Assembly (NCBI GenBank): GCA_021773645.1
Contig: JAJFJU010000026.1
Location: 212,767-276,766, forward strand
DNA: 64,000 nucleotides
Direction of reading: 5' to 3'
Source: Gammaproteobacteria bacterium
GTDB taxonomy: Bacteria; Pseudomonadota; Gammaproteobacteria; HK1
Shown: in pieces, positions 1 through 10,884 of the stretch
Layout of the letters: each line of letters opens with the position of its first letter
Position numbering within the stretch: position 1 is the stretch's first letter
The notes under the pieces: generated by a model
What the model was told of the DNA's origin: nothing
Seen by the model: the letters and a program-made list of their open reading frames with translations, nothing else
The model's database searches: none
Translations under genes and position numbers: made by a program

Positions 1-198
1 AAGCAATAGCCCCACACCCCAAGCCAAACCCAGCCCAATCCGCTCCGGCAACGCCATACACCAATAAACCAACACCAGCCCCACCCACGCGGGACGCCAT
101 CCTTGCGCCCAATCCGGTAGTGGTAAAGCAGTGAGAAAAAAGGCGATGGCAAAACTGAGCGCTATCACCCACCAACCGGGGCGAACAAACCGTGTCAC
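1..198 (-). CDS. mreD: Rod shape-determining protein MreD (partial, C-terminus cut by window edge)
   Basis: Inner-membrane component of the MreBCD elongasome that guides lateral cell-wall synthesis. The minus strand reads from a GTG whose bases overlap the mreC stop codon (GTGA), giving about 66 residues before the window ends. The visible part starts MTRFVRPGWW, has a first hydrophobic helix, then LPLPDWAQGWRPAWVGLVL and a second hydrophobic stretch with the MALPERIGLGL motif typical of MreD. The 4-nt overlap fits translational coupling in an mreB-mreC-mreD operon. Identification rests on motif and position. Confidence 0.88.
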   Translation of the reverse strand, partial: MTRFVRPGWWVIALSFAIAFFLTALPLPDWAQGWRPAWVGLVLVYWCMALPERIGLGLAWGVGLLL

Positions 199-1052
199 GA
201 AGCGCTCTCCAGCACAGGTGGTGTTTTTAAGGCCGGCTCTGACTCCACCGGAATCAGCAACAACACTTCACGATTACGCCCCAGGCGAGCGCTTGGGGTC
301 ACGACTATCCTTGCAAAAGGACGGCTGCTATCACGCTCAATACCCCGCACCCGCCCCACCGGATATCCCGCAGGAAAACGCCGCCCCAAACCGGAGGTCG
401 TCACCAGATCGCCCACCTGAATATCAGCATTGTTGGGAACATGGGAAAGCGTCAGTTGATTGGCCACGCCACTACCCACCGCCACGGTACGATAACCGCT
501 ACGGTTGATCTGCACCGGCATGGCGTGATTAGGGTCGGTTACCAACAAGGCGGTGCTGGAAATGGGGCCCGCGTGAATCACCTGCCCCATCACCCCGCGT
601 GCATCGATTAGCGACTGCCCGGAAACCACCCCATGCTGACGCCCCTTGTTAAGCACTATGCGGCGACTATAGGGATCCATGTCCACCGCCATCAGCTCGG
701 CCACCAACACCCGTTCGGCCACCTTGATAGAGGAGTGCAATAACGCCCGCAAGCGTTCATTTTCGGCCTTCAGCTGTTCAAATTTTTCTAACCGGGCTTC
801 CACCAATAGCTGACGCTGGCGGGCAGCTTCCAGGCGGGCGCTGAGTTCGACCCGGCTCTGCAGATTATCACTGACCCAATGACCCACACGGGTCGGCAGA
901 TTGACAGCATATTGCAGCGGGTAAATGACGATTGACAGGGTGTCGCGCACGCCGCGCAAGTACTGGCCACGGTGATCGGCAAACATGAAAAACAGGGATA
1001 ACAGCACGAAGGCAAGCAAGCGGAGGCCAGCCCCACGACCTTCGTTAAACAT
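195..1052 (-). CDS. mreC: Rod shape-determining protein MreC
   Basis: Bitopic inner-membrane protein that links cytoplasmic MreB to periplasmic peptidoglycan synthases. The 285-residue product has a short cytoplasmic N-terminus, one transmembrane helix (about residues 10-26), a coiled-coil stretch (about 65-105, rich in E, L and R) and the beta-rich MreC core (about 110-265, with GVMGQV and VTDPNHAMPVQINRSG). Length is normal for the family. It follows mreB by about 110 bp and overlaps mreD by 4 nt. Confidence 0.95.
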   Translation of the reverse strand: MFNEGRGAGLRLLAFVLLSLFFMFADHRGQYLRGVRDTLSIVIYPLQYAVNLPTRVGHWVSDNLQSRVELSARLEAARQRQLLVEARLEKFEQLKAENERLRALLHSSIKVAERVLVAELMAVDMDPYSRRIVLNKGRQHGVVSGQSLIDARGVMGQVIHAGPISSTALLVTDPNHAMPVQINRSGYRTVAVGSGVANQLTLSHVPNNADIQVGDLVTTSGLGRRFPAGYPVGRVRGIERDSSRPFARIVVTPSARLGRNREVLLLIPVESEPALKTPPVLESAS

Positions 1053-1161
1053 GGATTTCTTGCGGTAGATTTAGAAATCCTCGACGAGAGAGATAGGAAT
1101 GCTGTCAGACATACTCGGAAACGTCGCCAAATCACCTGTAAACGACTGTTTCACCCCTGAC

Positions 1162-2238
<1,077 letters not shown>

Positions 2239-2416
2239 TTACCCATGGAAGATTTCGATGGGTATAATCTTGACCGAGATAAGGGCTTGTGCTGGCCACA
2301 GGCACCTTGAATCGACCACAAATATAGAACCCGCGCAATGTAGCAGCCCCTTAGATTGCGGGCAAGCTATCTCCGCCAAGTTATTGGATCAACAAACATC
2401 TCTGGAAGACTATCCC

Positions 2417-2704
2417 ATGTCCTTGAGTGAGGAAGAAGTCCGCAAAATTGCCCATCTTGGGGGCCTGGCTATACGCGATGAGAACATCCCGCGCTATGCC
2501 CAATCATTATCCAGCATCCTCGATCTGGTGAACCAGATGGAGGCGGTGGATACCGCTGATATTCAACCCATGGCCCATCCCCTGGACGCCATCCAGCGCC
2601 TGCGCCCGGATGAGGTCAAGGAAATCGACCAGCGTGCCAAATTTCAGCCCTTGGCCCCACAGGTAGAAAACGACCTGTATCTAGTCCCCAAGGTTCTCGA
2701 ATAG
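2417..2704 (+). CDS. gatC: Asp-tRNA(Asn)/Glu-tRNA(Gln) amidotransferase subunit C
   Basis: Small subunit that clamps GatA and GatB together in the enzyme that converts misacylated Asp-tRNA(Asn) or Glu-tRNA(Gln) to the correct amide form. I start it at the ATG giving MSLSEEEVRKIAHLGGLAI, the conserved GatC N-terminus (95 residues); the open frame continues upstream without GatC-like sequence. The C-terminal motif LRPDEVKE and the ending LYLVPKVLE are typical. First gene of gatCAB, 78 bp before gatA. Confidence 0.96.
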   Translation: MSLSEEEVRKIAHLGGLAIRDENIPRYAQSLSSILDLVNQMEAVDTADIQPMAHPLDAIQRLRPDEVKEIDQRAKFQPLAPQVENDLYLVPKVLE

Positions 2705-2782
2705 CTCCGCAGCATCTTGCGGCACCACTACTTACCCACTCCCAATTATTAGGTATCCGGTCAAACCGATCGGGCTTTCGCT

Positions 2783-4240
2783 ATGCACAAGGCTTCCGTC
2801 GCAGAACTCTCCGCAGCACTCAAGGCGCGAAAATTTTCCAGTGAAGAACTGGTCCGCGCCCATCTGGCACGGATTCACGCCCAGGATTCAGAGCTCAACA
2901 GCTTTATTACGGTCACCGAAACCGAGGCATTAGCCGCCGCCAGCCATGCCGATCGGCTGATCGCTGCGGGAGAGGCAGGGCCGCTAACTGGCATCCCACT
3001 GGCCCATAAAGACATCTTCTGCACCCGCGGTGTACGCACTTCCTGCGGCTCAAAGATGCTGGATAATTTTGTTCCACCCTATAACGCAACGGTGGTGGAA
3101 AAGATTGCTGACGCCGGCATGGTGGTGCTCGGCAAGACCAATATGGACGAGTTCGCCATGGGCTCCTCCAACGAAAATAGCTACTACGGTCCGGTACGCA
3201 ACCCGTGGGATACAGAGCGGGTACCCGGCGGCTCCTCGGGCGGTTCTGCAGCGGCAGTGGCCGCACGCATGACCCCGCTTGCCACCTGCACCGATACCGG
3301 CGGCTCCATTCGCCAGCCGGCGGCGCTGTGTGGCATTACTGGCCTAAAACCGACTTATGGCCGGGTCTCACGCTACGGCATGGTGGCCTTTGCTTCGAGT
3401 CTCGACCAAGGCGGTGTTATGGGCCACTCGGCGGAAGACACGGCTTATCTGCTCGGTGCCATGGCCGGCTTTGATCCCAAGGACTCCACCAGCGTGGACC
3501 GCCCCGTGGATGATTATGTGGGTGGCCTTAACCAGAGCATTGAAGGGCTTACCATCGGCCTGCCGCGGCAGCACTTCGGCGAAGGACTCGACCCGGAGGT
3601 CGGTGCCGTGGTGGAGGCCGCGATCCGGCAATATGAAAAACTGGGTGCCAAGGTAAAAGAAATCGACCTGCCCAATTCGCCGCTCTCGGTACCCGCCTAT
3701 TATGTCGTGGCCCCAGCCGAGTGCTCATCCAATCTCTCGCGCTTTGACGGCGTACGTTATGGCTATCGCGCCAAACATCCCAAGGATCTTTCGGATCTCT
3801 ACACCCGCTCCCGGGGTGAGGCCTTTGGAGAAGAAGTCCAGCGCCGCATCATGGTGGGCACCTATGCGCTGTCCACCGGCTACTACGATGCCTATTATCT
3901 AAAGGCGCAAAAAATTCGCCGCCTCATCAGCGATGATTTCCGCCAGGCCTTTGCCGAGGTGGACGTGATCATGGGCCCCACCTCACCTACGACCGCTTTT
4001 ACCCTGGGCGAGCGCATTGCTGACCCCATCACCATGTATCTCTCTGACATTTACACCATCGGGGTGAACCTTGCGGGGCTTACCGGCATGTCGATACCCG
4101 CAGGCTTTGCCAAGGGCCTGCCAGTTGGATTACAGATTATTGGTAATTATTTTGAGGAGGCGCGGATACTCTCCGTCGCCCATCGCTATCAGCAGGTGAC
4201 CGACTGGCATACCCAGGCGCCACCGGACGCGGGGAGCTAA
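2783..4240 (+). CDS. gatA: Asp-tRNA(Asn)/Glu-tRNA(Gln) amidotransferase subunit A
   Basis: Amidase-signature subunit that releases ammonia from glutamine for tRNA-dependent transamidation. The Ser-cisSer-Lys triad is visible: Lys76 in PLAHKDIFC, cis-Ser151 in [14 protein letters not shown], and nucleophile Ser175 in [14 protein letters not shown]. 485 residues, the usual length. It lies between gatC and gatB, ending 5 nt before gatB. An amidotransferase of this kind suggests the host lacks AsnRS or GlnRS, or makes Asn on tRNA, but neither can be judged here. Confidence 0.98.
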   Translation: MHKASVAELSAALKARKFSSEELVRAHLARIHAQDSELNSFITVTETEALAAASHADRLIAAGEAGPLTGIPLAHKDIFCTRGVRTSCGSKMLDNFVPPYNATVVEKIADAGMVVLGKTNMDEFAMGSSNENSYYGPVRNPWDTERVPGGSSGGSAAAVAARMTPLATCTDTGGSIRQPAALCGITGLKPTYGRVSRYGMVAFASSLDQGGVMGHSAEDTAYLLGAMAGFDPKDSTSVDRPVDDYVGGLNQSIEGLTIGLPRQHFGEGLDPEVGAVVEAAIRQYEKLGAKVKEIDLPNSPLSVPAYYVVAPAECSSNLSRFDGVRYGYRAKHPKDLSDLYTRSRGEAFGEEVQRRIMVGTYALSTGYYDAYYLKAQKIRRLISDDFRQAFAEVDVIMGPTSPTTAFTLGERIADPITMYLSDIYTIGVNLAGLTGMSIPAGFAKGLPVGLQIIGNYFEEARILSVAHRYQQVTDWHTQAPPDAGS

Positions 4241-4245
4241 GTACG

Positions 4246-5685
4246 ATGGAATGGGAAACAGTTATTGGCCTGGAGATTCATGCCCAGCTCGCCACTCGCA
4301 GCAAGATTTTCTCCGCAGCCTCCACCGCCTATGGCGCCGAGGCCAATACCCAGGCCTGTGCCATCGATCTGGGCATGCCCGGGATGCTGCCCGTACTCAA
4401 CGCCGAAGCGGTACGCATGGCGGTAAAATTCGGGCTCGCCACCAAAGCTGAAATCACTCGGCGTTCGGTGTTTGCACGTAAAAACTATTTTTATCCCGAT
4501 CTCCCCAAGGGCTACCAGATCAGTCAATTTGAGTTGCCCATCGTCGGTCCGGGCACGCTGGAAATAGAGCTCAAAGATGGCACCCGAAAACAGGTCGGCG
4601 TCACCCGCGCACACCTGGAAGAAGACGCAGGGAAATCCCTGCATGAAGACTTTCACGGCATGAGCGGCATCGATCTCAATCGTGCCGGCACACCGCTCAT
4701 TGAGATCGTCTCGGAACCCGACATGCGCTCGGCGGAAGAAGCCGTCGCCTACATGAAAAAGATCCACACCTTGGTGCGCTACTTGGAGATTTGTGATGGC
4801 AACATGCAGGAAGGTTCCTTTCGTTGTGACGCCAATGTCTCTATCCGCCCCATGGGAAGCAGCGAATTGGGCACCCGCACCGAGCTGAAAAACATCAACT
4901 CTTTCCGCTTCGTGGAACGCGCCATCAACTACGAGGTAGAGCGCCAGATCGACGTATTGGAATCTGGCGGCAGCGTGACCCAAGAAACCCGCCTCTACGA
5001 TACCGACAAAAACGAAACCCGCCCCATGCGGAGCAAGGAAGAGGCCAACGATTACCGCTACTTCCCGGACCCGGATCTGTTGCCAGTGGAGCTGGAAGAA
5101 GACTACATCGCCGCCATTGCGAAGACCCTGCCAGAGCTGCCTGATGCCAAGCGCAAGCGCTTCCAGCAGGAATATGACTTGAGCGCCTATGATGCTGGCG
5201 TACTTACCGCTAGCCGGGAACTGGCCGACTTCTACGAAGCTACCGTTACCGCCGCCAAGGGCACGGCAAAACTCACCGCCAACTGGGTCATGGGCGAGCT
5301 TGCCGGCGTACTCAACAAGCAGGGCCTGGATATCGGCGCCAGCCGGGTTAGCCCGGAACAGCTTGGTGGGCTGGTACTGCGCATCGAAGACAACACCATC
5401 TCCGGCAAGATCGCCAAACAGGTATTCGAGGCCATGTGGGCAGAGCAGCAGGATGCCGACAGCATTATTGAAGCCCAGGGGCTGCGCCAGATCACCGATA
5501 CCGGAGCCATTGAGAGCCTCATCGACGAGGTCATCGAGGCCCATCCCAAACAGACAGAACAATACCGCGGCGGGGCAGAAAAGCTGCTGGGATTTTTTGT
5601 TGGTCAGGTGATGAAGCGCTCCCAGGGTAAAGCGAACCCGGGCATGGTCAACAAGGTACTGCGCGAAAAATTGGGCAGCAGTTAG
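4246..5685 (+). CDS. gatB: Asp-tRNA(Asn)/Glu-tRNA(Gln) amidotransferase subunit B
   Basis: Kinase/tRNA-binding subunit that phosphorylates the misacylated aminoacyl group and accepts ammonia tunnelled from GatA. 479 residues, starting [20 protein letters not shown], a hallmark of GatB. Other motifs are [17 protein letters not shown], the DANVSIRP block and a helical tail domain (about residues 330-475) ending in [10 protein letters not shown]. The start is 5 nt after the gatA stop, so the two are probably translationally coupled. Confidence 0.98.
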   Translation: MEWETVIGLEIHAQLATRSKIFSAASTAYGAEANTQACAIDLGMPGMLPVLNAEAVRMAVKFGLATKAEITRRSVFARKNYFYPDLPKGYQISQFELPIVGPGTLEIELKDGTRKQVGVTRAHLEEDAGKSLHEDFHGMSGIDLNRAGTPLIEIVSEPDMRSAEEAVAYMKKIHTLVRYLEICDGNMQEGSFRCDANVSIRPMGSSELGTRTELKNINSFRFVERAINYEVERQIDVLESGGSVTQETRLYDTDKNETRPMRSKEEANDYRYFPDPDLLPVELEEDYIAAIAKTLPELPDAKRKRFQQEYDLSAYDAGVLTASRELADFYEATVTAAKGTAKLTANWVMGELAGVLNKQGLDIGASRVSPEQLGGLVLRIEDNTISGKIAKQVFEAMWAEQQDADSIIEAQGLRQITDTGAIESLIDEVIEAHPKQTEQYRGGAEKLLGFFVGQVMKRSQGKANPGMVNKVLREKLGSS

Positions 5686-5694
5686 CCCGGAACC

Positions 5695-7263
5695 TTGCCT
5701 TCCTCCTTCGAAAAGCGACTTTCCCAGCTGGCCAACAGCCATGCTGGCAAGTTGCTGGCAAGCGGCAACATCGGCCTAGAAAAGGAGAGCCTGCGCCAGC
5801 AGCCGGACGGGCATATTGCCCAGACCTTGCATCCAAAGGCCCTCGGCTCGGCGCTGACCCACCCCTACATCACCACCGACTACTCCGAGGCGCTGCTGGA
5901 GTTCATCACCCCGCCGCTAGGCGGCGTGCGTGCGAGCCTGGATTTCCTGGACGATCTGCACCGCTTCACCTATTCCCGCCTCGAAGACGAACTCATCTGG
6001 GCCACCAGCATGCCCTGCATCGTCGAGGGCGAGCACAAGATCCCCATTGCCCATTACGGCAACTCCCCGGAAGGCATGATGAAACACATCTACCGGCGCG
6101 GGCTGGGTTATCGCTATGGCCATGCCATGCAGGTCATCGCAGGGGTTCACTTCAACTATTCCTTTGCCGATGACTTCTGGACGGAACTGCAGGACTTACG
6201 GCAAAACCGCTCCGCTCCACAGGACTTCATTGCAGACAACTACTTCCGCCTGCTGCGCAACCTGCATCGCTACGGCTGGCTGCTCTACTATCTGTTTGGC
6301 GCCTCACCGGCGGTATGCAAGTCCTTCTTTGGCAGCTATCGCCCCAAGCTCTCCGAATACAACGAAAACACTTGGTACGAACCCTTCGCCACCACCCTCA
6401 GGATGAGCGACGTGGGCTATACCAACCGCAATATCCCGGGCATGGAAGTCTCTTACGACAACCTCGAGGCTTACGTCTCCACTCTCACCCGCGCCACCCA
6501 AACCCCGCATCCGGAATACCAGCGCATTGGTATCTGCGTGGACGGTAAATACCGCCAGTTAAACGCCAACATTCTGCAGATAGAAAATGAGTACTACAGC
6601 GCCATGCGCGCCAAACAACTGCCGGAAGCCGGTGAAAAACCCAGCGATGCATTGCGGCGCCGGGGCGTCGCCTATGTAGAATTGCGCTCTCTGGATGTAA
6701 ATCCCTTTGAACCAGTAGGCGTTGGCGAGGACCAGGCCCGCTTCCTGGTAGCCTTTATGGGCTTCTGCCTGCTGCAGGACAGTCCGCCTTTACGAAGCGA
6801 AGAACAAAGCGCCATCCGCTTCAACCTCTCCCAAACCGCTATCCGCGGCCGTGATCCGGCGCTGCGTCTGAATCATGGTGACAAGCAACACAGCGTGCAG
6901 CGCTGGGGCGAGGAAATCTGCGAGAGCATGGCCGGCATCTGCACTCTGCTGGATGAAGGCAAAGAGGCCTCTCTATACAGCCGCGCACTGGCCGTTCAGC
7001 GAGAAGCCCTGCACGACCCTGACCGCACACCATCGGCCAGAACCCTCGCCGCCATGGATGCAGGTGAAGGTTCATTTTTCCACTTTGCCCGTGGTAAGGC
7101 GGAGGAATACCGAAGCTACTTTCATGCCCGTCCGCTAAGCTCGGAGCGCGAAACCGGACTCGTGAAACTGGCTGAAGATTCAGTACATCAACAGCAAGAA
7201 ATGGAGGCCCGCCCGGCACCGGATTTCAAAGAATACCTCGCCAATTATTTCGGTCAGTCCTGA
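5695..7263 (+). CDS. gshA: Glutamate-cysteine ligase (proteobacterial type)
   Basis: First enzyme of glutathione synthesis: joins L-glutamate and L-cysteine with ATP. The 522-residue product has the proteobacterial GshA core: GLEKESLR (about residues 26-33), LGSALTHPYITTDYSEALLE (about 50-69), HFNYSF, and YVELRSLDVNPF (about 326-337). The TTG start, 9 nt after the gatB stop, is chosen because the N-terminal helix before the core needs it and no ATG lies nearby. It ends the rightward gat run. No second domain is present, so the GshB step must be encoded elsewhere. Confidence 0.96.
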   Translation: MPSSFEKRLSQLANSHAGKLLASGNIGLEKESLRQQPDGHIAQTLHPKALGSALTHPYITTDYSEALLEFITPPLGGVRASLDFLDDLHRFTYSRLEDELIWATSMPCIVEGEHKIPIAHYGNSPEGMMKHIYRRGLGYRYGHAMQVIAGVHFNYSFADDFWTELQDLRQNRSAPQDFIADNYFRLLRNLHRYGWLLYYLFGASPAVCKSFFGSYRPKLSEYNENTWYEPFATTLRMSDVGYTNRNIPGMEVSYDNLEAYVSTLTRATQTPHPEYQRIGICVDGKYRQLNANILQIENEYYSAMRAKQLPEAGEKPSDALRRRGVAYVELRSLDVNPFEPVGVGEDQARFLVAFMGFCLLQDSPPLRSEEQSAIRFNLSQTAIRGRDPALRLNHGDKQHSVQRWGEEICESMAGICTLLDEGKEASLYSRALAVQREALHDPDRTPSARTLAAMDAGEGSFFHFARGKAEEYRSYFHARPLSSERETGLVKLAEDSVHQQQEMEARPAPDFKEYLANYFGQS

Positions 7264-7382
7264 CACCGGACCGTCGTTGGCTTGCCACATACGACGGGAA
7301 CACACGTGGTCGACAATAATATTAATTCCCGAGACGTTATAGGCTTATAGCGAAGCACTTCGAATCCACCCTTTCGACTAAC

Positions 7383-7419
7383 AAAAAAGCCTCGTCAGGG
7401 AGTCCATCCCCTGCGAGGC
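7383..7419 (-). terminator. Rho-independent terminator of the PEP-CTERM protease gene
   Basis: On the minus strand GCCTCGCAGGG pairs with CCCTGACGAGGC and is followed by six Ts, about 30 nt past the protease stop codon. The stem is also flanked by Ts on the other side, so it may end rightward gshA transcripts as well. Confidence 0.8.
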
Positions 7420-7446
7420 CTTATTACATAAATACCGAAAAAGACG

Positions 7447-8451
7447 CTAAACCATCCGGCGCCTACGAAAGCCAAGCCCGGCTAATCCTAGTGCCAGGAG
7501 CCCGATAGTGGAGGGTTCGGGAACAACAAGGATTTGGGAAGTTACTCCAGCCGTAAGGGTTAAGGGACGCCCACCTCCGTTTCCACCTTTACCACCACCC
7601 TTACCACCGCCACCGCCACCTGCAGATGGATTGATGAAACTCATAATCCAATCAATAAATGAAGAGACCCGTGTATGCCCTGAAGCATCCCCATAGTTTG
7701 AGTCAGGGGTGCCGTCAAGAATACCCCAGCCAAAGGAGTGCACACCTGCCAGCATCGTCTCACCCTGCACATCGATAAACAGCCCACCACCACTGTCTCC
7801 CGGTGCTATCAGATATTCCAGGTCCAGCGGGGAAGTGGAACCCCACGAGCTATCTGATGGACCGTTTGGATTATCAAAGTCAGAAAGGAGTACCCGGTTA
7901 CCCTTGCCCGGAGTTTGCAACAGCGTATCAATGACATTTTGTCCCGCGCGCTTTTGCCCATCAAAGGTCGTCCAGCCACTCAGCCCTGTTCCAGTCGTCC
8001 CAAAACCAACCGCAGAACCGACACGCGAAAGCTCATCTGTGCCCGCATAGAGCGAGGCCGGATCGATACCTGTTGCCGCGACAATATCTGTCTCAAACTG
8101 GACCAGACCAATGTCATAACCCTTACCCAGATTACCGTCCCATTTTGAATGGGCAACCCAGTTGCTCGCCGCAAAACTTGCACCCCCGAATGTCAGGGTG
8201 AGGTCCGTAGCGCTGTCTACCACATGGGCAGCTGTCAACGCCCAGTTAGGGGCAATCAGGGTTCCCGATGCATAAAATCCAGAACCAGTCGTCGCACCGA
8301 CGACCTGACCAACGCTCGCATACTGGGGCAATGCCCCCAAACCCACATAATCCAAGTCACTTCGATCCGCCCGTATGACGCCGGCAAAGGCCGTGGAACA
8401 AGTCAGCCCAAATATTCCAATCAGACCAATCTCAAGGTACTTCGACCACAT
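7447..8451 (-). CDS. Secreted trypsin-like serine protease with PEP-CTERM sorting signal
   Basis: Predicted secreted S1-family protease anchored or processed by the exosortase system. 334 residues: signal peptide (about 1-23, ending STAFA), protease domain with His76 (LTAAHVV), Asp113 (GYDIGLVQFE) and Ser220 (APGDSGGGLF), a Gly/Lys linker (about 278-294), and a C-terminal sorting signal VPEPSTIGLLALGLAGLGF followed by RRRR. All three catalytic residues are present. GGAGCAG sits just before the ATG. A sigma-54-like promoter lies about 40 bp upstream. Its exosortase and EPS cluster are outside the window. The substrate is unknown. Confidence 0.93.
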   Translation of the reverse strand: MWSKYLEIGLIGIFGLTCSTAFAGVIRADRSDLDYVGLGALPQYASVGQVVGATTGSGFYASGTLIAPNWALTAAHVVDSATDLTLTFGGASFAASNWVAHSKWDGNLGKGYDIGLVQFETDIVAATGIDPASLYAGTDELSRVGSAVGFGTTGTGLSGWTTFDGQKRAGQNVIDTLLQTPGKGNRVLLSDFDNPNGPSDSSWGSTSPLDLEYLIAPGDSGGGLFIDVQGETMLAGVHSFGWGILDGTPDSNYGDASGHTRVSSFIDWIMSFINPSAGGGGGGKGGGKGGNGGGRPLTLTAGVTSQILVVPEPSTIGLLALGLAGLGFRRRRMV

Positions 8452-8485
8452 AATCTGCTCCAGTGATTTAAATATTGATAGCTAA

Positions 8486-8501
8486 TGCAAATATCATTCC
8501 A
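8486..8501 (-). promoter_or_regulatory. Candidate sigma-54 (-24/-12) promoter of the PEP-CTERM protease gene
   Basis: The minus strand reads TGGAATGATATTTGCA, that is GG-N10-GC with a TTGCA -12 element, about 35-50 bp before the protease ATG. This matches the sigma-54 consensus TGGCAC-N5-TTGCA except at two positions of the -24 box. RpoN and PrsK/PrsR control of PEP-CTERM genes is known in exosortase-bearing bacteria; the link here is inference. Confidence 0.5.
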
Positions 8502-8905
8502 CCTCATTTAACACTTTATAAAACATGCTGTTACGTAAATAAGGATTGAAAGCGTCGGAATTACAGAATCAGAAGAGTAAAAATTTATGACAAATTTCCC
8601 GGGTACAACATGGGATTATTGGCGGCCACTCTAACAAAATGATCGGGGCCACATAACAACCACCTATTAATCATCGCCTTACATACTTTCAGCCCACACG
8701 CCGGCAGTGTAAGTAATCCTGACAATATGGCCAAAAATTCCAAGCACACAATGCTTAAGTAGGAATGTTGGTAAGGCCTGAACACTGAGACCGTGGACCG
8801 TAACTTGTCCAGTGGCCACCTAAGCGAGAAAAGGAGGCAGAGGAATTTTATTTTAACCACTCATCCCTACATGCCTACCTATCCTGTTGTGCCATCCGAC
8901 CCTTC
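8502..8905. other. Intergenic region without a supported gene
   Basis: About 400 bp between the protease and cysK, more AT-rich than its surroundings. A 91-codon minus-strand frame (8585-8860) has no recognisable domain and no clear ribosome-binding site, so I do not call it. No tRNA, strong terminator or repeat was seen. Confidence 0.6.
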
Positions 8906-9874
8906 TTATTGGGTCGTATCGCTCTCCGAGAATTTTCCGGCAAATAGCGCTGAAGAAAGATAACGCTCCCCGGAGTCGGGCAGGATGACGACAACGGTCT
9001 TGTCCTTGAACTCATTGCTGCTGGCCAAGCGATCAGCTACGCACATGGCTGCACCACTGGAAATACCCGCAAGAACACCTTCTTTTTGCATCAGTTTATG
9101 GGCCCATTCGATAGCGTCTTCGTTGCTGACCTGTTCCACTCGATCAACCATATTCAGATCCAGATTTTCCGGTAGAAAGCCGGCGCCGATGCCCTGGATT
9201 TTGTGTGGCCCGTGGGTGGGCTCCTCCCCCTTCAGGCCCGCCGCAATCACGGTGGAGGAAGTGGGCTCGATGGCGACCGAGGTGATGGCCTTGCCGCGAG
9301 TGTTCTTGATGTAGCGTGAAATGCCAGTAATGGTGCCGCCGGTGCCGACGCCGCTGACCAGCACGTCGATCTCTCCATCCGTGTCGTCCCAGATCTCCGG
9401 CCCCGTAGTCTGTTCATGAATGCCGGGATTGGCGGGATTATCGAACTGCCCAGGCATAAAATATTTTTTCGGATCTTCTGTCACAATTTCCTTGGCTTTG
9501 GCGATGGCTCCGGGCATGCCCTTCGCACCCGTAGTTAAAACCACATTCGCCCCCAGCGCCTTCATCAGTTGGCGGCGCTCTATGCTCATGGTGTCCGGCA
9601 TGGTGAGAGTGATGGCATAGCCGCGGGAGGCGGCCACGAAGCACAGCGCGATACCGGTGTTTCCGCTGGTGGGCTCGATAATCTCCATGCCAGATTTAAG
9701 CGAGCCGTCTTTCTCTGCCGCCCAGATCATGTTGGCACCGATACGGCATTTCACGGAGTTTGCCGGGTTGCGGCTTTCCAGCTTGGCGTACACCTTGCCT
9801 TGGGTAATGTTGTTTATTCTGACCAGCGGTGTGCCACCAATAGACTGGCTATTATCGTCGTATACGTGAGACAT
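8906..9874 (-). CDS. cysK: Cysteine synthase A (O-acetylserine sulfhydrylase)
   Basis: PLP enzyme that makes L-cysteine from O-acetylserine and sulfide. I start at the ATG giving [20 protein letters not shown], preceded by AAGGA; the frame is open further upstream but lacks family sequence. Lys42 in [13 protein letters not shown] is the PLP lysine, [11 protein letters not shown] (about residues 67-77) binds substrate, and the phosphate loop is [19 protein letters not shown] and [10 protein letters not shown] follow CysK rather than CysM. 322 residues. The 119 bp before it, after prmC, probably hold its own promoter. Confidence 0.95.
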   Translation of the reverse strand: MSHVYDDNSQSIGGTPLVRINNITQGKVYAKLESRNPANSVKCRIGANMIWAAEKDGSLKSGMEIIEPTSGNTGIALCFVAASRGYAITLTMPDTMSIERRQLMKALGANVVLTTGAKGMPGAIAKAKEIVTEDPKKYFMPGQFDNPANPGIHEQTTGPEIWDDTDGEIDVLVSGVGTGGTITGISRYIKNTRGKAITSVAIEPTSSTVIAAGLKGEEPTHGPHKIQGIGAGFLPENLDLNMVDRVEQVSNEDAIEWAHKLMQKEGVLAGISSGAAMCVADRLASSNEFKDKTVVVILPDSGERYLSSALFAGKFSESDTTQ

Positions 9875-9993
9875 ATTCGATTCCTTATGTGCTTTCCCAA
9901 ATCCAATGCGCAAGCAGGGCTCCCAAGAATCACTGACCAGCAAGCCTGCCAAGAGTGTACCCAACCAAGCCCACAGACACAGCCGGCCCGTAT

Positions 9994-10881
9994 TTAGCCC
10001 CGACGCCCTCCACTGATGCGCTCGTGCCCGGCCAGATCTCTCCAGGTACACAGCTCGAGGTAGCCGTGAGTGCCCAGCAGATCCCATACCGCCGCTCCCT
10101 GGCTGGTACCGTGCTCTAGTAACAGCCAGCCGCCGGAGCGCAATACGGTAAAGGCTTCAGGAATCACCCGGCGCAGATCGTCCAGTCCCTCGGGGCCAGA
10201 GGCGAGCGCTCCGTGAGGCTCGAAGCGCAGATCCCCATCAGCAAGACACGGGTCCGCATCGGCTATGTAGGGTGGATTGGATAGCACCATATCCAGACTC
10301 GCGGCGGGGAGCCCTGTCAGCCAGTTGGCGCGGATAAAATCCACGTTGTGGATCTGCAGACGACGGGCATTGTGCTGCGCCAGCACCAAGGCCTCAGCTG
10401 AAATATCAGTGGCCAACACCCGGCAGGCCGGACGTTCCTTCGCCACTGCCAGGGCCACTGCACCGGTGCCGGTGCCGAGATCGGCCAACTTCCAGCTTGC
10501 TTCGGCCGGTATCCGTTCCAGCGCACACTCTACTAGCAGCTCCGTCTCCGGACGTGGCACCAGAGTGTCCTCTGATACCTCCAGTTCCAGTGACCAGAAT
10601 TCCCGACGACCGGTGAAATGAGCCACCGGCTCACCACAAGCACGACGGTCTATACACTCCTCATAAGCCCCCAGCTCTCCCTCGGTGAGTACCCGCTCAG
10701 GCCAGGCGTAGAGATAGCTCCGCGACTTGCTGAGGATATGGCAGAGCAGGAGTTCCGCATCCAAACGGGGGCTCGGAGAACTGGATTTGAGAAGGTTGAT
10801 TGCGGCCTGCAACTGTAGGCTCAGCTTAACTTCGGTTTTCACTTTTTCCATCATTCCAGCCACCCGAGATGAAGACGGCAA
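9994..10881 (-). CDS. prmC: Peptide chain release factor N(5)-glutamine methyltransferase
   Basis: Methylates the glutamine of the GGQ motif of release factors RF1 and RF2. 295 residues: helical N-terminal domain (about 15-90), then a Rossmann methyltransferase domain with [13 protein letters not shown] (about 123-135) and the catalytic NPPY (about 202-205). It lies 3 nt downstream of prfA, whose product it modifies. A later ATG (MEKVKTEV) could be the true start. Confidence 0.95.
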   Translation of the reverse strand: MPSSSRVAGMMEKVKTEVKLSLQLQAAINLLKSSSPSPRLDAELLLCHILSKSRSYLYAWPERVLTEGELGAYEECIDRRACGEPVAHFTGRREFWSLELEVSEDTLVPRPETELLVECALERIPAEASWKLADLGTGTGAVALAVAKERPACRVLATDISAEALVLAQHNARRLQIHNVDFIRANWLTGLPAASLDMVLSNPPYIADADPCLADGDLRFEPHGALASGPEGLDDLRRVIPEAFTVLRSGGWLLLEHGTSQGAAVWDLLGTHGYLELCTWRDLAGHERISGGRRG

Positions 10882-10884
10882 AGT

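Noticed and set aside
4237..5742. A 501-codon open frame antisense to gatB
   Set aside because: It is a shadow of the high-GC gatB coding sequence; gatB matches its family over its whole length and the antisense product has no recognisable domain.
8585..8860. 91-codon minus-strand frame between the protease and cysK
   Set aside because: No ribosome-binding site, no domain, and composition unlike the neighbours; treated as non-coding.
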